Part shown: positions 23,226 to 36,030 of the stretch, one piece after another | Numbering within the stretch: the stretch's first letter is position 1 | Layout of the letters: the number at the start of each line of letters is the position of its first letter | DNA from: Amblyomma americanum | Taxonomy: Eukaryota; Arthropoda; Arachnida; Ixodida; Ixodidae | NCBI RefSeq assembly: GCF_052857255.1 | Contig: NW_027526654.1 | Span: 115,098 to 179,097 of the forward strand | Direction of reading: 5' to 3' | DNA length: 64,000 nt | Program-made: the position numbers and the translations under genes | Notes under the pieces: model-generated | The model's database searches: none | What the model was told of the DNA's origin: nothing | Seen by the model: the letters and a program-made list of their open reading frames with translations, nothing else

Positions 23226-25939
23226 CCGAAACGAGGTAAATCTGAACACATCGGTTTTACAAGTGTCCCTGTGACACGCCTTTAAAGCTTTTTCTCTTAT
23301 CACTGCGCGAAAAGCATGTATTTCTGCTTAATACAGCGAAACAAGCTGTTTTAGACCGAAATGAGCTAAATCACAACACATCGGTTTTACAAGTGTTCCT
23401 CTGATACGCGTCAAAACTTTTTCTCTTATAACTGCGCGAAAAGCATGTATTCTTGCTTAATACAGCGAAACAAGCTGTTTTAGACCGAAACGAGCTAAAT
23501 CACAACACATCGGTATTACAAGTGTTCCACGTGATACTCGTCAAAACGTTTTCTCTTATAACTGCGCGAAAAGCATGTATTCGTGCTTAATACAACGAAA
23601 CAAGCTGTTTTAGACCGAAACGAGCTAAATCTGAACACTTCGGTTTTACAAGTATCCACGTGATACTCGTCAAAACTTTTTCTCTTATAACTGCGCGAAA
23701 AGCATGTATTCTTGCTTAATACAACGAAACAAGCTGTTTTTGACCGAAACGAGCTAAATCACAACACATCGGTTTTACAAGTGTCTCTCTGATACGCGTC
23801 AAAACTTTTTCTTCTATAACTGCGCGTAAAGCATGTATTCTTGCTTAATACAACGAAACAAGCTGTTTTAGACCAAAACGAGCTAAATCTGAACACATCG
23901 GTTTTACAAGTATCCACGTGATACTCGTCCAAACTTTCTCTCTTATAACTGCGCGAAAAGTATGTATTCTTGCTTAATACAACGAAACAAGCTGTTTTAG
24001 ACCGAAACGAGCTAAATCACAACACATCGGTATTACAAGTGTTCCACGTGATACTCGTCAAAACTTTTTCTCTTTTAACTGCGCGAAAAGCATGTATTCG
24101 TGCTTAATACAACGAAACAAGCTGTTTTAGACCGAAACGAGCTAAATCTGAACACTTCGGTTTTACAAGTATCCACGTGATACTCGTCAAAACTTTTTCT
24201 CTTATAACTGCGCGAAAAGCATGTATTCTTGCTTAATACAACGAAACAAGCTGTTTTTGACCGAAACGAGCTAAATCACAACACATCGGTTTTACAAGTG
24301 TCTCTCTGATACGCGTCAAAACTTTTTCTTCTATAACTGCGCGTAAAGCATGTATTCTTGCTTAATACAACGAAACAAGCTGTTTTAGACCAAAACGAGC
24401 TAAATCTGAACACATCGGTTTTACAAGTATCCACGTGATACTCGTCAAACCTTTCTCTCTAATAACTGCGCGAAAAGCATGTATTCTTGCTTAATACAAC
24501 GAAACAAGCTGTTTTAGACCGAAACGAGCTAAATCATAACACATCGGTTTTACAAGTGTCTCTCTAATAGGCGTCAAAACTTTTTCTTCTATAACTGCGC
24601 GTAAAGCATGTATTCGTGCTTAATACAACGAAACAAGTTGTTTTAGACCGAAACGAGCTAAATCTGAACACATCGGTTTTACAAGTGTTCCTCTGATACG
24701 CGTCAAAACTTTTTCTCTTATAAATGCGCGAAAAGCATGTATTCTTGCTTAATACAGCGAAACAAGCTGTTTTAGACCGAAACGAGCTAAATCACAACAC
24801 ATCGGTTTTACAAGTGTTCCTCTGATACGCGTCAAAACTTTTTCTCTTATAACTGCGCGAAAAGCATGTATTCTTGCTTAATACAGCGAAACAAGCTGTT
24901 TTAGACCGAAATGAGCTAAATCACAACACATCGGTTTTACAAGTGTTCCTCTGATACGCGTCAAAACTTTTTCTCTTATAACGGCGCGAAAAGCATGTAT
25001 TCTTCCTTAATACAGCGAAACAAGCTGTTTTAGACCGAAACGAGCTAAATCACAACACATCGGTATTACAAGTGTTCCACGTGATACTCGTCAAAACTTT
25101 TTCTCTTTTAACTGCGCGAAAAGCATGTATTCGTGCTTAATACAACGAAACAAGCTGTTTTAGACCGAAACGAGCTAAATCTGAACACATCGGTTTTACA
25201 AGTATCCACGTGATACTCGTCAAAACTTTTTCTCGTATAACTGCGCGAAAAGCATGTATTCTTGCTTAATACAACGAAACAAGCTGTTTTAGACCGAAAC
25301 GAGCTAAATCACAACACATCGGTTTTACAAGTGTCTCTCTAATACGCGTCAAAACTTTTTCTCTTATAACTGCGCGAAAAGCATGTATTCTTGCTTAATA
25401 CAACGAAACAAGCTGTTTTAGACCGAAACGAGCTAAATCTGAACACATCGGTTTTACAAGTATCCACGTGATACTCGTCAAAACTTTTTCTCTTATAACT
25501 GCGCGAAAAGCATGTATTCTTGCTTAATACAGCGAAACAAGCTGTTTTAGACCGAAATGAGCTAAATCACAACACATCGGTTTTACAAGTGTTCCTCTGA
25601 TACGCGTCAAAACTTTTCCTTTTATAACTGTGCGAAAAGCATGTATTCTTGCTTAATACAGCGAAACAAGCTGTTTTAGACCAAAACGAGCTAAATCACA
25701 ACACATCGGTTTTACAAGTTTTCCTCTGACACGCGTCAAATTTTTTTCTCTTATAACTGCGCGAAAAGCATGTATTCTTGCTTAATACAGCGAAACAAGC
25801 TGTTTTAGACCGAAACGAGCTAAATCACAACACATCGGTTTTACAAGTGTTCCTCTGATACGCGTCAACTCTTTTTTCTCTTATAGCTGCGCGAAAAGCA
25901 TGTATTCGTACTTAGTCCAACGAAACAAGCTGTTTTAGA
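23226..25939 (+). repeat. HOR unit U4 (21 monomers, 2714 bp)
   Basis: Order is M1-M6, then a second M3-M6-like run from about 24000, then M7-M15. M15 is fused near 25665 directly to M23 (ACCAAAACGAGC with GTTTTCCTC). That is a gain of four monomers and a loss of seven (M16-M22): 24+4-7=21, which agrees with the measured length. Confidence 0.88.
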
Positions 25940-26354
25940 CCGAAACGAGGTAAATCTGAACACATCGGTTTTACAAGTGTCCCTGTGACACGCCTTTAAA
26001 GCTTTTTCTCTTATCACTGCGCGAAAAGCATGTATTTCTGCTTAATACAGCGAAACAAGCTGTTTTAGACCGAAATGAGCTAAATCACAACACATCGGTT
26101 TTACAAGTGTTCCTCTGATACGCGTCAAAACTTTTTCTCTTATAACTGCGCGAAAAGCATGTATTCTTGCTTAATACAGCGAAACAAGCTGTTTTAGACC
26201 GAAACGAGCTAAATCACAACACATCGGTAATACAAGTGTTCCACGTGATACTCGTCAAAACGTTTTCTCTTATAACTGCGCGAAAAGCATGTATTCGTGC
26301 TTAATACAACGAAACAAGCTGTTTTAGACCGAAACGAGCTAAATCTGAACACTT

Positions 26355-29300
26355 CGGTTTTACAAGTATCCACGTGATACTCGTCCAAACTTTCTCTCTT
26401 ATAACTGCGCGAAAAGCATGTATTCTTGCTTAATACAACGAAACAAGCTGTTTTAGACCGAAACGAGCTAAATCACAACACATCGGTATTACAAGTGTTC
26501 CACGTGATACTCGTCAAAACTTTTTCTCTTTTAACTGCGCGAAAAGCATGTATTCGTGCTTAATACAACGAAACAAGCTGTTTTAGACCGAAACGAGCTA
26601 AATCTGAACACATCGGTTTTACAAGTATCCACGTGATACTCGTCAAAACTTTTTCTCGTATAACTGCGCGAAAAGCATGTATTCTTGCTTAATACAACGA
26701 AACAAGCTGTTTTAGACCGAAACGAGCTAAATCACAACACATCGGTTTTACAAGTGTCTCTCTAATACGCGTCAAAACTTTTTCTCTTATAACTGCGCGA
26801 AAAGCATGTATTCTTGCTTAATACAACGAAACAAGCTGTTTTAGACCGAAACGAGCTAAATCTGAACACATCGGTTTTACAAGTATCCACGTGATACTCG
26901 TCAAAACTTTTTCTCTTATAACTGCGCGAAAAGCATGTATTCTTGCTTAATACAGCGAAACAAGCTGTTTTAGACCGAAATGAGCTAAATCACAACACAT
27001 CGGTTTTACAAGTGTTCCTCTGATACGCGTCAAAACGTTTTCTTTTATAACTGTGCGAAAAGCATGTATTCTTGCCTAATACAGCGAATCAAGTTGTTTT
27101 AGACCGAAACGAGCTAAATCACAACACATCGGTATATCAAGTGTTCCACGTGATACTCGTCAAAACTTTTTCTCTTATAACTGCGCGAAAAGCATGTATT
27201 CTTGCTTAATACAGCGAAACAAGCTGTTTTAGACCGAAACGAGCTAAATCACAACACATCGGTATTACAAGTGTTCCACGTGATACTCGTCAAAACTTTT
27301 TCTCTTTTAACTGCGCGAAAAGCATGTATTCGTGCTTAATACAACGAAACAAGCTGTTTTTGACCGAAACGAGCTAAATCTGAACACATCGGTTTTACAA
27401 GTATCCACGTAATACTCGTCAAAACATTTTCTCTTATAACTGCGCGAAAAGCATGTATTCTTGCTTAATACAACGAAACAAGCTGTTTTAGACCGAAACG
27501 AGCTAAATCACAACACCGGTTTTACAAGTGTCTCTCTAATACGCGTCAAAACTTTTTCTCTTATAACTGCGCGAAAAGCATGTATTCTTGCTTAATACAA
27601 CGAAACAAGCTGTTTTAGACCGAAACGAGCTAAATCTGAACACATCGGTTTTACAAGTGTTCCTCTGATACGCGTCAAAACTTTTTCTCTTATAACGGCG
27701 CGAAAAGCATGTATTCTTCCTTAATACAGCGAAACAAGCTGTTTTAGACCGAAACGAGCTAAATCATAACACATCGGTTTTACAAGTGTCTCTCTAATAG
27801 GCGTCAAAACTTTTTCTTCAAAACTGCGCGTAAAGCATGTATTCGTGCTTAATACAACGAAACAAGTTGTTTTAGACCGAAACGAGCTAAATCTGAACAC
27901 ATCGGTTTTACAAGTGTCCCTGTGACACGCGTCAAAACTTTTTCTCTTATAACTGCGCGAAAAGCATGTATTCTTGCTTAATACAGCGAAACAAGCTGTT
28001 TTAGACCGAAACGAGCTAAATCACAACACAAAGGTTTTACAAGTGTTCCTCTAATACGCGTCAAAACTTTTTCTCTTATAACTGCGCGAAAAGCATGTAT
28101 TCGTGCTTAATACAACGAAACAAGCTGTTTCAGACCGAAACGAGCTAAATCTGAACACATCGGTTTTACAAGTGTTCCACGTGATACTCGTCAAAACTTT
28201 TTCTCTTATAACTGCGCGAAAAGCATGTATTCGTGCTTATTACAACGAAACAAGCTGTTTTAGACCGAAACGAGCTAAATCTGAACACATCGGTTTTACA
28301 AGTATCCACGTGATACTCGTCAACTTTTTCTCTTATAACTGGGCGAAAAGCATGTATTCTTGCTTAATACAACGAAACAAGCTGTTTTAGACCGAAACGA
28401 GCTAAATCACAACACATCGGTTTTACAAGTGTCTGATACGCGTCAAAACTTTTTCTTCTATAACTGCGCGTAAAGCATGTATTCGTGCTTAATACAACGA
28501 AACAAGCTGTTTTAGACCGAAACGAGCTAAATCTGATCACATCGGTTTTACAAGTGTTCCTCTGATACGCGTCAAAACTTTTTCTCTTATAACTGCGCGA
28601 AAAGCATGTATTCTTGCTTAATACAGCGAAACAAGCTGTTTTAGACCGAAACGAGCTAAATCACAACACATCGGTTTTACAAGTGTTCCTCTGATACGCG
28701 TCAAAACTTTTTCTCTTATAAATGCGCGAAAAGCATGTATTCTTGCTTAATACAGCGAAACAAGCTGTTTTAGACCGAAACGAGCTAAATCACAACACAT
28801 CGGTTTTACAAGTGTTCCTCTGATACGCGTCAAAACTTTTTCTCTTATAACTGCGCGAAAAGCATGTATTCTTGCTTAATACAGCGAAACAAGCTGTTTT
28901 AGACCGAAATGAGCTAAATCACAACACATCGGTTTTACAAGTGTTCCTCTGATACGCGTCAAAACTTTTTCTCTTATAACGGCTCGAAAAGCATGTATTC
29001 TTCCTTAATACAGCGAAACAAGCTGTTTTAGACCGAAACGAGCTAAATCACAACACATCGGTATTACAAGTGTTCCACGTGATACTCGTCAAAACTTTTT
29101 CTCTTTTAACTGCGCGAAAAGCATGTATTCGTGCTTAATACAACGAAACAAGCTGTTTTAGACCGAAACGAGCTAAATCTGAACACATCGGTTTTACAAG
29201 TATCCACGTGATACTCGTCAAAACTTTTTCTCGTATAACTGCGCGAAAAGCATGTATTCTTGCTTAATACAACGAAACAAGCTGTTTTAGACCGAAACGA

Positions 29301-30640
29301 GCTAAATCACAATACATCGGTTTTACAAGTGTCTCTCTAATACGCGTCAAAACTTTTTCTCTTATAACTGCGCGAAAAGCATGTATTCTTGCTTAATACA
29401 ACGAAACAAGCTGTTTTAGACCGAAACGAGCTAAATCTGAACACATCGGTTTTACAAGTATCCACGTGATACTCGTCAAAACTTTTTCTCTTATAACTGC
29501 GCGAAAAGCATGTATTCTTGCTTAATACAGCGAAACAAGCTGTTTTAGACCGAAACGAGCTAAATCACAACACCATCGGTTTTACAAGTATCCACGTAAT
29601 ACTCGTCAAAACTTTTTCTCTTATAACTGCGCGAAAAGCATGTATTCTTGCTTAATACAACGAAACAAGCTGTTTTAGACCGAAACGAGCTAAATCACAA
29701 CACCGGTTTTACAAGTGTCTCTCTAATACGCGTCAAAACTTTTTCTCTTATAACTGCGCGAAAAGCATGTATTCTTGCTTAATACAACGAAACAAGCTGT
29801 TTTAGACCGAAACGAGCTAAATCTGAACACATCCGTTTTACAAGTGTTCCTCTGATACGCGTCAAATTTTTTTCTCTTATAACTGCGCGAAAAGCATCTA
29901 TTCTTGCTTAATACAGCGAAACAAGCTGTTTTAGACCGAAACGAGCTAAATCACAACACATCGGTTTTACAAGTGTTCCTCTGATACGCGTCAAAACTTT
30001 TTCTCTTATAACTGCGCGAAAAGCATGTATTCTTGCTTAATTCAGCGAAACAAGCTGTTTTAGACCGAAATGAGCTAAATCACAACACATCGGTTTTACA
30101 AGTGTTCCTCTGATACGCGTCAAAACTTTTTCTCTTATAACGGCGCGAAAAGCATGTATTCTTCCTTAATACAGCGAAACAAGCTGTTTTAGACCGAAAC
30201 GAGCTAAATCACAACACATCGGTATTACAAGTGTTCCACGTGATACTCAAAACTTTTTCTCTTTTAACTGCGCGAAAAGCATGTATTCGTGCTTAATACA
30301 ACGAAACAAGCTGTTTTAGACCGAAACGAGCTAAATCTGAACACATCGGTTTTACAAGTATCCACGTGATACTCGTCAAAACTTTTTCTCGTATAACTGC
30401 GCGAAAAGCATGTATTCTTGCTTAATACAACGAAACAAGCTGTTTTAGACCGAAACGAGCTAAATCACAACACATCGGTTTTACAAGTGTCTCTCTAATA
30501 CGCGTCAAAACTTTTTCTCTTATAACTGCGCAAAAGCATGTATTCTTGCTTATTACAGCGAAACAAGCTGTTTTAGACCAAAACGAGCTAAATCACAACA
30601 CATCGGTATTACAAGTGTTCCACGTGATACTCGTCAAAAC
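26355..30640 (+). repeat. Long dispersed duplication, copy 1
   Basis: This matches 36031-40585 at an offset of 9676 bp (75 monomers), increasing by about 129 after the deletion joint at 29566. Shared private variants include GTCCAAACTTTC near 26384, ACTGGGCG near 28340, ACGGCTCG near 28980, ACACCGG, and GCTTATTACAGCG near 30546. The copies are separated by about 5.4 kb of ordinary HOR. Confidence 0.85.
27749..28390 (+). repeat. Module Q, copy 3 (5 monomers)
   Basis: The same order as the other Q copies but without the TACTACG monomer. The first monomer has TTTTTCTTCAAAACTGCGCG, a small deletion relative to TTCTATAACTG. The last has ACTGGGCG, shared only with the copy at 37425-38066, so these two are sister copies. 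Confidence 0.85.
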
Positions 30641-32386
30641 TTTTTCTCTTTTAACTGCGCGAAAAGCATGTATTCGTGCTTAATACAACGAAACAAGCTG
30701 TTTTAGACCGAAACGAGCTAAATCTGAACACATCGGTTTTACAAGTATCCACGTGATACTCGTCAAAACTTTTTCTCGTATAACTGCGCGAAAAGCATGT
30801 ATTCTTGCTTAATACAACGAAACAAGCTGTTTTAGACCGAAACGAGCTAAATCACAACACATCGGTTTTACAAGTGTCTCTCTAATACGCGTCAAAACTT
30901 TTTCTCTTATAACTGCGCGAAAAGCATGTATTCTTGCTTAATACAACGAAACAAGCTGTTTTAGACCGAAACGAGCTAAATCTGAACACATCGGTTTTAC
31001 AAGTATCCACGTGATACTCGTCAAAACTTTTTCTCTTATAACTGCGCGAAAAGCATGTATTCTTGCTTAATACAGCGAAACAAGCTGTTTTAGACCGAAA
31101 TGAGCTAAATCACAACACATCGGTTTTACAAGTGTTCCTCTGATACGCGTCAAAACTTTTCCTTTTATAACTGTGCGAAAAGCATGTATTCTTGCTTAAT
31201 ACAGCGAATCAAGTTGTTTTAGACCGAAACGAGCTAAATCACAACACATCGGTATATCAAGTGTTCCACGTGATACTCGTCAAAACTTTTTCTCTTATAA
31301 CTGCGCGAAAAGCATGTATTCTTGTTTAATACAACGAAACAAGCTGTTTTAGACCGAAACGAGCTAAATCACAACATATCGGTTTTACAAGTGTCTCTCT
31401 AATACGCGTCAAAACTTTTTCTCTTATAACTGCGCGAAAAGCATGTATTCTTGCTTAATACAACGAAACAAGCTGTTTTAGACCGAAACGAGCTAAATCT
31501 GAACACATCGGTTTTACAAGTATCCACGTGATACTCGTCAAAACTTTTTCTCTTATAACTGCGCGAAAAGCATGTATTCTTGCTTAATACAGCGAAACAA
31601 GCTGTTTTAGACCGAAATGAGCTAAATCACAACACATCGGTTTTACAAGTGTTCCTCTGATACGCGTCAAAACTTTTTCTTTTATAACTGCGCGAAAAGC
31701 ATGTATTCTTGCTTAATACAGCGAATCAAGCTGTTTTAGACCGAAACGAGCTAAATCACAACACATCGGTATTACAAGTGTTCCACGTGATACTCGTCAA
31801 AACTTTTTCTCTTATAACTGCGCGAAAAGCGTGTATTCGTGCATAATAAAACGAAACAAGCTGTTTTAGACCGAAACGAGCTAAATCTGAACAAATCGGT
31901 TTTACAAGTATCCACGTGATACTCGTCAAAACTTTTTCTCTTATAACTGCGCGAAAAGCATGTATTCTTGCTTAATACAACGAAACAAGCTGTTTTAGAC
32001 CGAAAAGAGCTAAATCACAACACATCGGTTTTACAAGTGTCTCTCTAATACGCGTCAAAACTTTTTCTCTTATAACTGCGCAAAAGCATGTATTCTTGCT
32101 TAATACAGCGAAACAAGCTGTTTTAGACCAAAACGAGCTAAATCACAACACATCGGTTTTACAAGTTTTCCTCTGACACGCGTCAAATTTTTTTCTCTTA
32201 TAACGGCGCGAAAAGCATGTATTCTTGCTTAATACAGCGAAACAAGCTGTTTTAGACCGAAACGAGCTAAATCACAACACATCGGTTTTACAAGTGTTCC
32301 TCTGATACGCGTCAACTCTTTTTTCTCTTATAGCTGCGCGAAAAGCATGTATTCGTACTTAGTCCAACGAAACAAGCTGTTTTAGA

Positions 32387-35300
32387 CCGAAACGAGGTAA
32401 ATCTGAACACATCGGTTTTACAAGTGTCCCTGTGACACGCCTTTAAAGCTTTTTCTCTTATCACTGCGCGAAAAGCATGTATTTCTGCTTAATACAGCGA
32501 AACAAGCTGTTTTAGACCGAAATGAGCTAAATCACAACACATCGGTTTTACAAGTGTTCCTCTGATACGCGTCAAAACTTTTTCTCTTATAACTGCGCGA
32601 AAAGCATGTATTCTTGCTTAATACAGCGAAACAAGCTGTTTTAGACCGAAACGAGCTAAATCACAACACATCGGTATTACAAGTGTTCCACGTGATACTC
32701 GTCAAAACGTTTTCTCTTATAACTGCGCGAAAAGCATGTATTCGTGCTTAATACAACGAAACAAGCTGTTTTAGACCGAAACGAGCTAAATCTGAACACT
32801 TCGGTTTTACAAGTATCCACGTGATACTCGTCAAAACTTTTTCTCTTATAACTGCGCGAAAAGCATGTATTCTTGCTTAATACAACGAAACAAGCTGTTT
32901 TGACCGAAACGAGCTAAATCACAACACATCGGTTTTACAAGTGTCTCTCTGATACGCGTCAAAACTTTTTCTTCTATAACTGCGCGTAAAGCATGTATTC
33001 TTGCTTAATACGACGAAACAAGCTGTTTTAGACCAAAACGAGCTAAATCTGAACACATCGGTTTTACAAGTATCCACGTGATACTCGTCCAAACTTTCTC
33101 TCTTATAACTGCGCGAAAAGCATGTATTCTTGCTTAATACAACGAAACAAGCTGTTTTAGACCGAAACGAGCTAAATCACAACACATCGGTATTACAAGT
33201 GTTCCACGTGATACTCGTCAAAACTTTTTCTCTTTTAACTGCGCGAAAAGCATGTATTCTTGCTTAATACAACGAAACAAGCTGTTTTTGACCGAAACGA
33301 GCTAAATCACAACACATCGGTTTTACAAGTGTTCCTCTGATACGCGTCAAAACTTTTTCTCTTATAAATGCGCGAAAAGCATGTATTCTTGCTTAATACA
33401 GCGAAACAAGCTGTTTTAGACCGAAACGAGCTAAATCACAACACATCGGTTTTACAAGTGTTCCTCTGATACGCGTCAAAACTTTTTCTCTTATAACTGC
33501 GCGAAAAGCATGTATTCTTGCTTAATACAGCGAAACAAGCTGTTTTAGACCGAAATGAGCTAAATCACAACACATCGGTTTTACAAGTGTTCCTCTGATA
33601 CGCGTCAAAACTTTTTCTCTTATAACGGCGCGAAAAGCATGTATTCTTCCTTAATACAGCGAAACAAGCTGTTTTAGACCGAAACGAGCTAAATCACAAC
33701 ACATCGGTATTACAAGTGTTCCACGTGATACTCGTCAAAACTTTTTCTCTTTTAACTGCGCGAAAAGCATGTATTCGTGCTTAATACAACGAAACAAGCT
33801 GTTTTAGACCGAAACGAGCTAAATCTGAACACATCGGTTTTACAAGTATCCACGTGATACTCGTCAAAACTTTTTCTCGTATAACTGCGCGAAAAGCATG
33901 TATTCTTGCTTAATACAACGAAACAAGCTGTTTTAGACCGAAACGAGCTAAATCACAACACATCGGTTTTACAAGTGTCTCTCTAATACGCGTCAAAACT
34001 TTTTCTCTTATAACTGCGCGAAAAGCATGTATTCTTGCTTAATACAACGAAACAAGCTGTTTTAGACCGAAACGAGCTAAATCTGAACACATCGGTTTTA
34101 CAAGTATCCACGTGATACTCGTCAAAACTTTTTCTCTTATAACTGCGCGAAAAGCATGTATTCTTGCTTAATACAGCGAAACAAGCTGTTTTAGACCGAA
34201 ATGAGCTAAATCACAACACATCGGTTTTACAAGTGTTCCTCTGATACGCGTCAAAACTTTTCCTTTTATAACTGTGCGAAAAGCATGTATTCTTGCTTAA
34301 TACAGCGAATCAAGTTGTTTTAGACCGAAACGAGCTAAATCACAACACATCGGTATATCAAGTGTTCCACGTGATACTCGTCAAAACTTTTTCTCTTATA
34401 ACTGCGCGAAAAGCATGTATTCTTGTTTAATACAACGAAACAAGCTGTTTTAGACCGAAACGAGCTAAATCACAACATATCGGTTTTACAAGTGTCTCTC
34501 TAATACGCGTCAAAACTTTTTCTCTTATAACTGCGCGAAAAGCATGTATTCTTGCTTAATACAACGAAACAAGCTGTTTTAGACCGAAACGAGCTAAATC
34601 TGAACACATCGGTTTTACAAGTATCCACGTGATACTCGTCAAAACGTTTTCTCTTATAACTGCGCGAAAAGCATGTATTCTTGCTTAATACAGCGAAACA
34701 AGCTGTTTTAGACCGAAATGAGCTAAATCACAACACATCGGTTTTACAAGTGTTCCTCTGATACGCGTCAAAACTTTTTCTTTTATAACTGCGCGAAAAG
34801 CATGTATTCTTGCTTAATACAGCGAATCAAGCTGTTTTAGACCGAAACGAGCTAAATCACAACACATCGGTATTACAAGTGTTCCACGTGATACTCGTCA
34901 AAACTTTTTCTCTTATAACTGCGCGAAAAGCGTGTATTCGTGCATAATAAAACGAAACAAGCTGTTTTAGACCGAAACGAGCTAAATCTGAACAAATCGG
35001 TTTTACAAGTATCCACGTGATACTCGTCAAAACCTTTTCTCTTATAACTGCGCGAAAAGCATGTATTCTTGCTTAATACAACGAAACAAGCTGTTTTAGA
35101 CCGAAAAGAGCTAAATCACAACACATCGGTTTTACAAGTGTCTCTCTAATACGCGTCAAAACTTTTTCTCTTATAACTGCGCAAAAGCATGTATTCTTGC
35201 TTAATACAGCGAAACAAGCTGTTTTAGACCAAAACGAGCTAAATCACAACACATCGGTTTTACAAGTTTTCCTCTGACACGCGTCAAATTTTTTTCTCTT

Positions 35301-35487
35301 ATAACTGCGCGAAAAGCATGTATTCTTGCTTAATACAGCGAAACAAGCTGTTTTAGACCGAAACGAGCTAAATCACAACACATCGGTTTTACAAGTGTTC
35401 CTCTGATACGCGTCAACTCTTTTTTCTCTTATAGCTGCGCGAAAAGCATGTATTCGTACTTAGTCCAACGAAACAAGCTGTTTTAGA
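32387..35487 (+). repeat. HOR unit U6 (24 monomers, 3101 bp)
   Basis: This has the full complement of 24 monomers and the full length, but the M7 slot (about 33163-33290) is filled by a b monomer with a CTTGCTTAATACAACG end and TGTTTTTGACC joint, and the next monomer begins with CACAAC instead of CTGAAC. The M5 joint is shortened to GCTGTTTTGACC near 32900. Confidence 0.9.
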
Positions 35488-36030
35488 CCGAAACGAGGTA
35501 AATCTGAACACATCGGTTTTACAAGTGTCCCTGTGACACGCCTTTAAAGCTTTTTCTCTTATCACTGCGCGAAAAGCATGTATTTCTGCTTAATACAGCG
35601 AAACAAGCTGTTTTAGACCGAAATGAGCTAAATCACAACACATCGGTTTTACAAGTGTTCCTCTGATACGCGTCAAAACTTTTTCTCTTATAACTGCGCG
35701 AAAAGCATGTATTCTTGCTTAATACAGCGAAACAAGCTGTTTTAGACCGAAACGAGCTAAATCACAACACATCGGTTTTACAAGTATCCACGTGATACTC
35801 GTCCAAACTTTTTCTCTTATAATTGCGCGAAAAGCATGTATTCTTGCTTAATACAACGAAACAAGCTGTTTTTGACCGAAACGAGCTAAATCACAACACA
35901 TCGGTTTTACAAGTGTATCTCTGATACGCGTCAAAACTTTTTCTTCTATAACTGCGCGTAAAGCATGTATTCTTGCTTAATACAACGAAACAAGCTGTTT
36001 TAGACCAAAACGAGCTAAATCTGAACACAT

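Larger units (their letters stand above)
25940..32386 (+). repeat. HOR unit U5 (50 monomers, 6447 bp)
   Basis: A compound unit. It starts M1-M3 and then a hybrid c monomer near 26355, includes M11-M16, an alternative run with ACACCGG near 27515, module Q (27749-28390), M8-M14, a joint at 29566, a second ACACCGG monomer at 29698, a joint near 30590, and a regular M11-M24 to the next M1 at 32387. It holds only one M1 marker although it is twice the usual size. Confidence 0.85.
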
